The notes under the pieces are model-generated. The model was not told the DNA's origin. It worked only from the letters and a program-made list of their open reading frames with translations, and did not search any database. From Margaritifera margaritifera (taxonomy: Eukaryota > Mollusca > Bivalvia > Unionida > Margaritiferidae), in NCBI GenBank assembly GCA_029931535.1, contig JAQPZY010001295.1:1736001-1800000 (forward strand): a stretch of DNA of 64,000 bases. The letters run 5' to 3'. Below, in pieces: positions 52,626 through 64,000 of the stretch. The position numbers and the translations under genes are program-made. Each line of letters opens with the position of its first letter. Within the stretch, counting starts at the first letter, position 1.

Positions 52626-53241
52626 TTATGGACTGGACATGAACAGCTTCAACTGTCTCAATCCTTTTCCACGACCAACTCCTATTCCTCCTCCTGCTGC
52701 TGAATTGGTAGTAGTAGTGAATGGCGGTGGTGGTGGTGGTGGTAGCATCTCACTAGTAGTCATGATAGGTTTCGAATGTTTCGCCCGTGATGGTCTCTTT
52801 CTCTTAGGTTGAGTTAAAAAATACTGATACAGGTTTCTCAGATGCTTTAACTCCGCTAAAATGTCTTGTAATAGACTCACCGTTTTGTTTTCCTCTCTCT
52901 CTTCTTTCTGTTCTTCACCCTTCTTCTCTTCTAACTTTCTTATTTCTTCTTCTTCTTGTTTTCTTCTTTCCTCTTCTTGCTGAAGAAAAACTTCTTCGGT
53001 TTCTCTCTGACGCTGAACAAATTTGTCCAGTTCTTCTTTTTGCCTCTTTTTAAAAGTGTCCATGACAGGTAAAGAGGCTAGTGGTATAGCAGCAGTCGTG
53101 GTAGTTTCAGATACAAATTCTTCAGAAGACAAAAAAATCCACGAAATCTAAATTAAAATCTTCCGTTTGGAAGTTCAACACTGCATTCGTTGCTGTCGTT
53201 GTAGACTCATTCCAATACATAGTCTTCGTATTCTCCGTCAT
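52626..53241 (-). pseudogene. Coiled-coil protein near right end, one frameshift
   Basis: Met 53241 reads MTENTKTMYWNESTTTATNA. A T7/A7 run near 53137 shifts the frame; the 168-codon remainder has a long Glu/Lys/Gln coiled coil (KKRQKEELDKFVQRQRETEE), a helix LLQDILAELKHLRNLYQYFL, a basic KRKRPSRAKHSK cluster and a Pro/Gly tail. The TATATAG near 53285 is a likely promoter. Family unknown. The histone-type stem-loop lies 29 nt after its stop. Confidence 0.5.
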
Positions 53242-53401
53242 ACTTAGGCTGTCCAAAGTAGAATCCTTACGAACGCTGTGATGCCTATATACTCAAGATG
53301 ACGTCAGACCCCGCTATCTTCCCATTGGAAATAAAACCTACCCGGTTGTAACGCGCGCTTGGATTGGTAGTTTATTTCAATCCATTTCAATCCGCTCTTA
53401 A

Positions 53402-53412
53402 GGTATATATAC
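53402..53412 (+). promoter_or_regulatory. TATA box of the right-end small gene
   Basis: AAGGTATATATACC, about 70 bp upstream of the ATG at 53481. Confidence 0.45.
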
Positions 53413-53480
53413 CACCTCTTGTCTCATAAAGCTTCACCGGTTTTCTCCAAGACCACTCCAGAAGAAGATGAAAAAACAAA

Positions 53481-53660
53481 ATGTGGACTAGCGTAGAATC
53501 ATCTACCATCGTCTCAGGAATGCTGTTCGACCCAGAATTCCCGATGTATGTAAAAGCCTCATGGGCAATTACAAAAATGGCAGAGACCGCTATCTGGAAG
53601 AGACGGATTTATGTGGAACGTCAAGTATGTTTGAAGCGTGTCTTGATTTACGGTCAGTAA
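53481..53660 (+). CDS. Very small right-end protein (59 residues)
   Basis: An open frame MWTSVESSTIVSGMLFDPEF followed by a Lys/Arg-rich helix to VLIYGQ. An alternative frame from ATG 53468 is open for 75 codons after an early TAG and stops at 53719. Both lie between a TATA box and the histone-type stem-loop at 53737 on the plus strand. No family recognised. Confidence 0.35.
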   Translation: MWTSVESSTIVSGMLFDPEFPMYVKASWAITKMAETAIWKRRIYVERQVCLKRVLIYGQ

Positions 53661-53730
53661 ATCCGACGCAGACTCAGGAAAAGAAGACCCTCCAGGAGAT
53701 ATCTTCTATGTTAACTTAGTTAACAAAAAC

Positions 53731-53966
53731 TTCAACGGCCCTTTTCAGGGCCAACCATTTACCAAGAAAAGATTAATTTTTATTATTGCCTACTCCCATA
53801 TGTGTGTGTGTGTGTCCCTCTCCCCAATACTTCTGCCCCCCACAGCCCCCAAGTACCCTCAGTGCCCCAGAGTGACCCCAACTGCCCCCAAGTGCCCCCG
53901 CCATGTTAAATTCCCGTTACTGCCCCCAAATGCCCCCTTTTGCCCTCAATACCCCCCTATACTACT
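53731..53966. repeat. Polinton right terminal inverted repeat
   Basis: Inverted match to 32148-32389, ending ATACTACT. Followed by GGCGTT. Confidence 0.95.
53737..53752 (+). promoter_or_regulatory. Histone-type mRNA 3' stem-loop (copy 4, in right TIR)
   Basis: Plus strand GGCCCTTTTCAGGGCC, followed by AACCATTTACCAAGAAAAG. This is the best match to the stem-loop plus CAAGAAAGA-type downstream element. It terminates the right-end small plus-strand gene. Confidence 0.72.
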
Positions 53967-53972
53967 GGCGTT
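53967..53972. other. Polinton target-site duplication, right
   Basis: GGCGTT, identical to 32142-32147. Confidence 0.93.
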
Positions 53973-53984
53973 TATCGTTTATTT

Positions 53985-54870
53985 TATTTACCTTTTACAT
54001 AATTTTAACATCTGTACCTTTTACCTTTTGCATAATTTTACCATCTTTACCTTTTACATCATTTTACCATCTTTACCTTTTATATCATTTTACCATCTTT
54101 ACCTTTTGCATAATTTGAACATCTTTACCTTTTACATAATTTTACCATCTTTACCTTTTACATAATTTTACCATCTTTATCTTTTATCTTTTACATAATT
54201 TTACCATCTTTACATTTAAATAATTTTACCATCTTTACCTTTTACATAATTTTACCATCTTTACCTTTTACCTTTTACGTCATTTTACCATCTTTACCTT
54301 AAACATAATTTTAACATCTTTACCTTTTACCTTTTACATCATTTTACCATCTTTACCTTTTACCTTCTACATAATTTTACCAGCATTACCTTTTACATAA
54401 TTGTACCATCTTTACCTTTTACCTTTTACGTCATTTTACCGTCTTTACCTTATACATAATTTTAACATCTTTACCTTTTACCTTTTACATCATTTTACCA
54501 TCTTTACCTTTTACCTTCTACATAATTTTACCATCTTTACCTTCTACATAATTTTACCATCTTTACCTTTTACATAATTTTACTATCTTTACCTTCTACA
54601 TAATTTTACCATCTTTACCTTTTACATAATTTTACTATCTTTACCTTCTCTATAATTTTACCATCTTTACCTAATCTTACCATCTTTACCTTTTACATAA
54701 TTTTACCATCTTTACCTTTTACATAATTTTACCATCTTTACCTTTTACCTTCTACGTAATTTTACCATCTTTACCTTCTCCATAATTTTACCATCTTTAC
54801 CTTCTCCATAATTTTACCATCTTTACCTTTTAACTTCTACGTAATTTTAACATCTATACCTTTTAACTTT
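53985..54870. repeat. AT-rich minisatellite next to the Polinton
   Basis: About 35 units of roughly 23-30 bp containing ACATAATTTTACCATCTTTA and CCTTTT. Confidence 0.95.
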
Positions 54871-56544
<1,674 letters not shown>

Positions 56545-56899
56545 ATCCGCATAACTATCATACACATGAGCTCTAATCAGTGCTAATCAATGCGGCCATG
56601 AGAGTTCACCCCCTCTCCCGCACCAAATAAAAATGTTAGAACAAGGTCGAAGGAAAGTGATCGAGGTGCACATGAAACGACTCGTTAGGCAAGAGAAATT
56701 AATACTCAGCTAAATGTACAAACCCACTGGGTTCTTATTTAGAAATGCAAGCTATGAAATTACAATAACAAATTACCACCTATATTCCAAACAGATAGGT
56801 CAGCATTTATTCGTGGATTCAACCTTGTATGCATGAATAATTTATTATATGAAATACATTTATATAGAAACACAAAAATATAATCAAACGGGTTAGAAA

Positions 56900-56985
56900 G
56901 TTGTAATTCGGTCCTAGCAGGAATTGAACCCGCTATGCGTGTAACAACACCCATTCCTAGGTCTTATGCTTGACTCAGCAATGTG
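56900..56985 (-). other. tRNA-like sequence, possible SINE head
   Basis: On the minus strand GGTTCAATTCC (56920-56930) is a good RNA polymerase III box B inside a plausible T-arm. The acceptor ends do not pair, so it is not a functional tRNA gene. A tRNA-derived SINE remnant is likely. Confidence 0.35.
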
Positions 56986-59900
56986 CTCATTCCCAATAAA
57001 TGATGGAACAAGGTAGAATGAAAGCGCAAGGAGGTTCAAGGGAACCAACTCGCTATGGTAAGCGGATTATTATTGTTATTATTATTAGTAGTAGTAGTAG
57101 TGGTAAACTGTAGTAGTAGTATTACGTCTTTACACCACCTTCTCTTAAAATATGAATACACTCATTTTTGTTCCTCTTTGTTGAAATTACGTGAGAAATG
57201 TAAAGCTAGAAGCGAAAAATAATCCACCTCAGCATATGGAACCATATGTAATACGACCTCTAGGTCACACCAAGCAGTATATTGATATAGTGTAAATAGC
57301 AGGCATTCAGATTCGATGGACTTATTGATTGATTATTGGTCCCTATCTAGACATATATGTGTGTTGAATTTTTTTTTTCATTAGTTTTCACCTCTTTATT
57401 ATATTGGATAGTTTATTTCTCGATCCAAGATTTAAATACGTGTATTTCTACGCCTGTCACTCTTTGTGTGCGTGTGTCTCTGAGAATGTTATTTATTGTC
57501 CCCTAAAGGAAAATCTTGCTGTAGGACGAAACGTAGGGAATTTTGTTATTATCTTCGCCCCATTTTGTTTCTTGAACATGAGTTCAGTAATATATTCATT
57601 TTGTTTTTCAAGCGCTTTCGCATCGTCGTAATGTATGCTCTTCGAGTAGGTACATTATACTTTCAAAGTTGTTTTGTAAATAACTAATTTGACGTCATTA
57701 TTGTGTCAAATACTTAATTGTTGTTAAGGCCATATATAAACAACTTCTTTACATCTATATATACAGCACATGTATATAAAAACACATTCGTAGACTGACA
57801 AAACTATTAAACACGTGTCACAGTCCTAGGCTAAACATAATCAAAAATAACTGGAGAGAAATGCACTCAACACAGGCCCTGTACTGTATGTTGACACAAT
57901 GTATAAAGTGTTCAATATAAATGAAAACAATGTATATTTCTTAAAAATTCGCCCAATATAGACTTTGATGGTCATGTTATGAAAATGTATCAGTGTATTG
58001 ATACAATGTGTAAATTAACCTATTTTCATTTCTATGAATCTCGAATAATTTGTTGGAACTATTAAGCTCTCTTAGTAGAGTGCATATGAAATTAAATTTA
58101 TTTTCATCTCTTAAGTATTAATTATCAGTACATAATTTATATAATGGAAGGACTTTGAAGTTTCCTCCCGAACAATTATGCAGAGGTCTATTAATTTGTA
58201 TTCATCTGGAATATTCTGTTCTTGTTGCTGTCTACCTGTTGTCATTGTATTTCTTAGTTCGGTTCTCGTCTGATGTATATAAAATGCTTTATATTTCACA
58301 CGTATCAATGCAAAAATCGCATTTTAAAAATAGCAGTCCCACGCTAACAACAATGCTGTAAGTGACACAAACAATGACGTCAAATTATTTATTTAACAAA
58401 AAAAAAATACTTTCAACGTATAATGGTACCTACCGACCTTCCTAAGAAGCATTTATGACGATGATGCAAAAGTGTTTGAGGAAATAAAGTATAAATATAT
58501 GACTGATTTTCTGTTGAATTAAAAACAATTCTATATATGAAGCGAGAACGGCTGAATAAAAAAGACAGCATCTCAGACACTTATTTCTGTTCTGCATATG
58601 AATACACTCTATATATACTCTCAAAGTTCCAACGTTTCATTGTTGTTATAATTTGGTCCATTTCCAGAATTTTTTTTTTAAGCCAACAAAGTAATCCTTG
58701 AATGACTTTTCATCTCTTCATATGTTTATATCTTTGTTTCTAATTTTGAAATGTATAACCTATTGTCTCCAAAATAATTTTGTAATTAAAGATTTTTACA
58801 TTATCAATCCTGTCAGCCTAAATAAGTAATAAATTTCACACTTTCCCTTTCATATGTTCCTTTATCACTAATCACTAATTCATGTGCGTTTGTGGAAAAT
58901 GTTACTTGAATGGGTGCGTACGTGAATATATAGCTAAAAACACAAATGAATCAATTAAATAAGTAATGAATTAAACAAACAAGTGCATTAGTTAATTCAT
59001 CAATAAACTACATTCTATTCAGTACACCCGTGTATATAAAAAATTTAAATGAACTGAAAACTTACAAGATATAAACAATAATGACTATACAAAGCTTAGT
59101 TTAGTCAAACTAAGTTTGCAATATTGGGACAATAAATTTACTGTACAAGGAAATAAATAGATCAATCAACAAAGAAAAACATTAAATGCTTTTACTTTCA
59201 TCATGACTGAATTTCAGTACGTTTCGAAGAAGTGTTTATTACAAAGAAAGGTAAAATGCAAGAAAAAATAAACAGAAATACAGATGATGAAAATCCTTTT
59301 GACCAAAACATCTGTATGATCATTTCTTTCATTTTTATGGAATTCATGTACCATGCTAGTGATCATTTATTTCAGTTTTACGGAATTCATGTACCACATT
59401 AATGATCTTAACTATCGTAATGTGTGTATCATCAACAGCATAATAATTATTTCTTATCCAAATTACTTGTTTAAATAAATCCCCCCAAAAAGCCGATATT
59501 TTGAAGAATTGGTTTCCAAAATATTGTTTTTCAAATGCATTTTATCCAGTTTTGAAGAAACGGACGAAAGTAATCATAATTCCCGTAAGTATATTTCTTT
59601 ATAGTTTGCGATCATATATCAAGAGGTGAAACATGAAACCAGCCAGTATTTAAAATGGGTGATTTTTCGTTCACTTGAGCAATTTGGTCTCGCTAAGGAC
59701 AGATACAAATTTTGTGAACTTTCAGAATTATTCTGTAAGTAACAATTTAAAAGCTTCTTTTCAAACAATTTCCAAGTTTAAGTTAAATAAACCGGACATT
59801 TGGGTTATTGCTAAATGTTCTTGCGTAATAACTTTTCAGAATATGGACAATGAAATTAGTGAACGTAAATGACATAATTAAAGTTTCATTGTTTCATTAC

Positions 59901-60064
59901 CTCTATTCTGATGTACTAAAGGAAACAGAAGCTTTGGAGGTGTCGCCGTTTTTTATTCAGTCTTATTCAGTCTTATTCGAGGCAGGCATACATTTAATTT
60001 GTGCCCGTAATCAGTACTATTTAAACGCCCGCTCGTCGGGTTAAAATGGATAATTACTGTACCT
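56986..60064. other. Host intron, no gene seen
   Basis: AT-rich DNA with short simple repeats (for example ATT/AGT runs near 57070) and no supported gene. Confidence 0.5.
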
Positions 60065-60720
60065 TGTTCTCTTTATATAAATTATACCTTGTGAAATTGC
60101 CTACACAGCACATAATGATATGACTCTTTACCAGAATATTCCTTGTGAAATTGCCTACTGGGGACACAGTACGATTCTGTACCAGAATATACCTTGTGAA
60201 ATTGCCTAAAGAAGATACAGTACGATTCTGTACCAGAATATACCTTGTGAAATTGCCTTCAAGGGACACAGTACGATTCTGTACCAGAATATACCCTGTG
60301 AAATTGGCTACAGGGCAGATAATGATATGACTCTATAACAGAATATACCTTGTAAAATTGTCTATAGGACACATCATGATGTGACTTTATACCGGAATAT
60401 GCCTTCTGAAATTGAATACATGACACATAATGATATGACTTTATAACAGAATATACTTTGTAAACTGGCTACAGGGCAGATAATGATATGACTTTATACC
60501 AGAATATACCTTGTAAGTTGCCTACAGGGCACATCATGATATGATTTTATACCGGAATATACCTTGTGATATTGGTTACAGGGCAGATAATGATACGACT
60601 CTTTACCAAAATATAACTTGCAAAATTGTCTGCAGGGCACATAATCATATGACTCTATACTATTATATACCGTGCGACGTTGCCTGCAGGGCACACAGTG
60701 ATGCAATTCTATAATCGAAT
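60065..60720. repeat. ~54-bp minisatellite
   Basis: About twelve units containing CAGAATATACCTTGTGAAAT, a CTACAGGG spacer and ATGATATGACT or GTACGATTCT. Confidence 0.93.
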
Positions 60721-62042
60721 ATGGGAAGTTATATTAATACTAAATTAATATATTACATGACTGACCGAGACAAAATTATAACATGTTACAACCAATCGCT
60801 GCTTAGGGAAGCATATACTGAGAGAGACTTAAAAAAAAAAAATACGACTTATAACCAGATGCACTCCATAACTTCAACTCTCAAGGCAGATCAAACCCAG
60901 TGATTATTGTGATTCGCTGTCGTGGGTGTCGTTTCATGTATTGTACTATTCACTCTGAGTTGTGAGGCTCGGTCATCACGGGGTTGATGTGGACAAAACC
61001 TATAGTACGACGTCATCAACGAACGTGTTGAATTATCAAACGAAAATCATAATTGTGTCCCTCATTTTGCAATACTGCGATTAACTGTGCAATTGAAGGA
61101 CAGAGATTTTGGCTTTGCTAAAAGCTGGTGTATGCCAAATTGACTTGCTTGGTCACGTTGTGCCAGCTTTGCGAATTCATGACATCACGATGTCTAGAGC
61201 GTATTAGCATGAATGATGGTGATATCGGATATTACTACATCTCATATATTTCAATCAACTGAATGAAGAGAATACATACCACCAGATTTAAAGTAAAAAT
61301 CGCCTACGTTCATGCCCATGCAATGCTTATGAACTATTTCCATCACAAGAATTAGTACCCTTTCGTGAAGAATTAGTGCCTTCGCGTGACAAACTGATGC
61401 CAGTTTGAGCTCTGTTTTTTTTCCACTTCAGTAGTGAAACATTTGTCATCATTTTATTTTATATGGATGAGTTTGATATACTAAAACAATGGGAGACAAC
61501 ATCCTCGGTAAACTACGATATTTATTAGTAATCGTGTTCGTTACTACGGATCTGGTCCTCTTAGACAAGTTACCTCCGCAATCGCGTCAGCCACAAGTCA
61601 CTAAATCCAGTTATTTAGTATCACATACTTGGGTGAGTATGTACAACTATTGCCGTCGGGGGTGGTCATAGTGTGCATACTAATATACCATTAATGTTAT
61701 ACAATAAAGAAGAGAATTCAGATCACCCCATTTAAAGTAAAATTCTACCGGTTTCCTGCCACTCAACTATTTCTCTTGTGAGAAGTACCTGCCCCCGCGT
61801 GATGAACTAGTGCCATCAAAGATGATGTGAAGTTAACTGGCGTCAACGTAAACAAGCATAACACGAGGTCAATTCGTTCTTCTTCAGTAGCGTGACATTT
61901 TGGACCGGGCAGGAGTCCCATAGTCAAACACCCTCGAGCCAACAAATATCGCTATTGGCATTGGTTTAGTCACTATATTTATATTATTACATGTATACCT
62001 GTTTATTTAGACGTCTTCATCGTGGCATTAGCTATACATTAT

Positions 62043-62120
<78 letters not shown>

Positions 62121-62329
62121 TCTGCCTTTGCAGTATACTGAGTTAGATTTATGTAGAACGACATTTAATTGAGATGAATACACTACATTCTTATAAGTTG
62201 AGCATGGATTGGTGCGTGTTTTCAATCACGATATTGTATCCACCCATGTAAAAGCAACTGATAGGTTTTGATCGTTAGCCTTTAAGAATGTAATAGTGAT
62301 ATCTGGTCTCTTATATTTTTCTCTTTTAG
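60721..62329. other. Host intron, no gene seen
   Basis: Contains an (AT)n tract at 62047-62120. No supported gene. Confidence 0.5.
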
Positions 62330-62438
62330 GTATATCCTTAACAGGGGGGATATGTGTCCCCGGTGCGAGAATTTCAATCATCGAGGAAGGTGATTATTTT
62401 GACACGGAGCACACAGCAACACACGAACTTGGACACAA
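62330..62438 (+). CDS. Host metalloprotease exon: zinc helix HELGH
   Basis: Acceptor TTTTTCTCTTTTAG, donor GTAAGT at 62439. The frame reads ISLTGGICVPGARISIIEEG, DYFDTEHTATHELGHK. The HExxH start of the M12B zinc motif and the preceding GGIC...SIIEE segment are typical of ADAM/ADAMTS proteases. The exon needs incoming phase 1, but the previous visible exon leaves phase 2, so a small exon is missing or the gene is damaged. Confidence 0.75.
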
Positions 62439-62864
62439 GTAAGTTAATTCCTGGCGCCCTCTTTTTCCCCCGTATTTGCATTCAGTCGCTTAGCAATTCT
62501 GCTTCCGCGTATTGAATTCCTGATTTCCACACATGCAACTTTTAGTTACCGCTTATCCATGGTCTGTAATTTCCTCAGGGTTTCTCCTGTTTCCCAAACA
62601 CCAGCTCAAGGCATCATCCGGGATGTCGAGAATACTCCATTATACGTTCGATGAAAAAAAACAGAAAGTTAAACAATCAACTAACCTCTCAGATTTGAGG
62701 AAAATCCTCAACCCACTTGTTATCACAGCTATGTTCATAAAAACGTTTTCTCTCCGTGAAAACAGACAACTTTGATTAGCAGAGAACAAAGAAGTAAGTT
62801 GTGAAATGTTAATGAAAATTGACTGAGAGATGTTGAAATAATAAAGACTTTAAACTATATATGT

Positions 62865-63790
62865 GATATAGTATAAGCCGCTGAAGTGACCTGCTGAGGC
62901 TCCTAACAGACCGCTAAACAGATCCTACTATATATTCTAAGCTGCAGAAATGACCTACTGAGGCTCATGACAGACGGATTGGCCGTCACTGTTATGAAGT
63001 ATATGTGGCATTAGTCACCTAGTGAGACCCTTGACCGAACGCTTGACCAACCATCTGATATAATATAAGTCGCAGATATACCTACTGAGCCTTCAGGACA
63101 GACAGCTTGACCCACCGTATAATATAATATAAGCAGCAAAAGTGACCGACTGATGCTCAAGACAGACCGCGCACCCAACTCTCTGATATAGTATAAGCTG
63201 CAGAAGTTACCTAGGAAGCTTGTGAGACAATGTTTATAGTATAAACCTCAAAATCGACCGACTGGTGCTCCTGGTAGACAGCTTGACCACCCGTTTTGAT
63301 ATAGTATAAGCCACATATGTGAGCCGCTGAGGCTTCAGGACAGACCGATTGACCGACCCGGTGATATAATATAAGCCGCAGAAGTGACCAATTATGTCTC
63401 CTGATAGACCGCTTGACCAACCCTGTTATATAGTGTCAGCCGCAGAAGTGACCTGCTGAGGCTCCGGACATATCGCTAGAACAACTCTCTGGTATTATAT
63501 AAGCCGCAGAAGTGACGTACTGAGACTTCAGGACAGATCGCTTGAGAGGCCCTGTTATGTAGTATATGCCGCAGAAGCGACTTACTGAGGCTTCTAATAG
63601 ACCGTTTGACAAACTCTGTGATATAGTATAAGCCGAAGGAGGTACCTTCTGATGACCCTGACAGAGCGCTTTACCAACCCTGGGATATTGTATAAGCAGC
63701 AGAAGTGACCTTCTGATGCTTCAGGACAGATTGCTTGACCGACCATGTGATAGAATATAAGCTGCAGAAGTGACCTACTGAGGCACCTTT
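62865..63790. repeat. ~65-bp satellite-like tandem array
   Basis: About fourteen diverged units containing GATATAGTATAAGCCGCAGA, AGTGACCTACTGAGGCT and ACAGACCGCTTGACC. Confidence 0.92.
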
Positions 63791-64000
63791 TTTGTTTAAT
63801 ACATGCATTGCTATCTATCATATTTCATGTATAATGTTCTTATGATACTACTAACAAAAACATTTTGGATATTGCTTATATATTGACAACACGTTTTGTT
63901 TCTTCTCCAGAAAGAGCTTGTATTTAAGCGCACGCATGCGCTTGAACAAACATATTCTGGTGTATTTTACAGGTCACACATTAAAGTTTGGTATACTTAT

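Larger units (their letters stand above)
32148..53966. mobile_element. End-to-end Polinton/Maverick (adintovirus-like), 21.8 kb
   Basis: Bounded by inverted AGTAGTATGG/GG...ATACTACT ends and a 6-bp GGCGTT duplication. It encodes the Polinton set: protein-primed PolB, chromodomain integrase, packaging ATPase, adenain-like protease, major capsid protein and small structural proteins. It also carries BIR, Bcl-2-like and zinc-knuckle accessory genes. The penton gene and the capsid N-terminus are deleted and many genes carry stops or frameshifts, so it is an inactive copy. It lies in a host metalloprotease intron. Confidence 0.95.

Noticed and set aside
53800..54165. ORF at the Polinton right end
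   Set aside because: It is the translated C-rich TIR followed by minisatellite units.
56900..56985. Functional tRNA gene
   Set aside because: A box B is present, but acceptor and D-arm pairing fail; at best a SINE remnant.
60065..60720. Regular repeats that could be a CRISPR or small-RNA array
   Set aside because: Units repeat over their full length without unique spacers; plain minisatellite.

Overview
The window is animal nuclear DNA: AT-rich, full of long (AT)n, (GT)n and (CT)n tracts and minisatellites, with introns carrying GT/AG splice sites. I would guess a lophotrochozoan invertebrate, possibly a mollusc, but nothing here proves the species. The host locus is a plus-strand gene for a reprolysin-type (M12B, ADAM/ADAMTS-like) metalloprotease. 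Six exons are visible (15192-15335, 16267-16339, 17093-17186, 17957-18034, 27648-27805, 62330-62438). They run from the end of the prodomain to the HELGH zinc helix, with matching splice phases across the first four junctions but two in-frame TAA codons. Everything else is intron or upstream sequence filled by mobile DNA.

Three large mobile units are present. (1) 1-13712: a rearranged Polinton/Maverick (adintovirus-like) fragment. Major capsid, penton, membrane-protein and integrase remnants lie on the minus strand. Joined head to head is a plus-strand block of BIR, LPxELR, Bcl-2-like, packaging ATPase, core protein and other structural genes. A 2383-bp part of that block is tandemly triplicated. 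(2) 18345-25519: a young Gypsy LTR retrotransposon (minus strand, 1554-bp LTRs, TTGGG target duplication) inserted in a minisatellite. (3) 32148-53966: a Polinton complete at both ends, 21.8 kb, with terminal inverted repeats and a GGCGTT 6-bp target duplication, sitting inside the last visible host intron.

Reading the 21.8-kb element on its minus strand from right to left gives: a coiled-coil gene, a protein-primed DNA polymerase B, two BIR proteins, an LPxELR repeat protein, a Bcl-2-like tail-anchored protein, packaging ATPase, basic core protein, a CxCC/GG-tail structural protein, a second structural protein, integrase with chromodomain, major capsid protein, a CHGCQ-motif protein, and an adenain-like protease. 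A left accessory region (32.4-38.4 kb) follows, with two related gene cassettes. A zinc-knuckle gene and a very small gene at the right end are on the plus strand. Most large genes carry stops or frameshifts, and the capsid region has a deletion through the major capsid and penton genes, so this copy looks defective. The BIR and Bcl-2-like genes suggest an anti-apoptosis module.

The most interesting signals are these. Four copies of a histone-type mRNA 3' stem-loop (GGCCCTTTTCAGGGCC class) are each followed by a purine-rich AAGAAAAG box and lie at the 3' side of accessory genes in the right orientation. A ~550-bp hairpin-rich noncoding element is present twice, with a compensatory G-C to T-A change. 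TATA boxes are built into the last codons of the upstream gene. Two apoptosis-inhibitor-like families travel with the same virus-like transposon.
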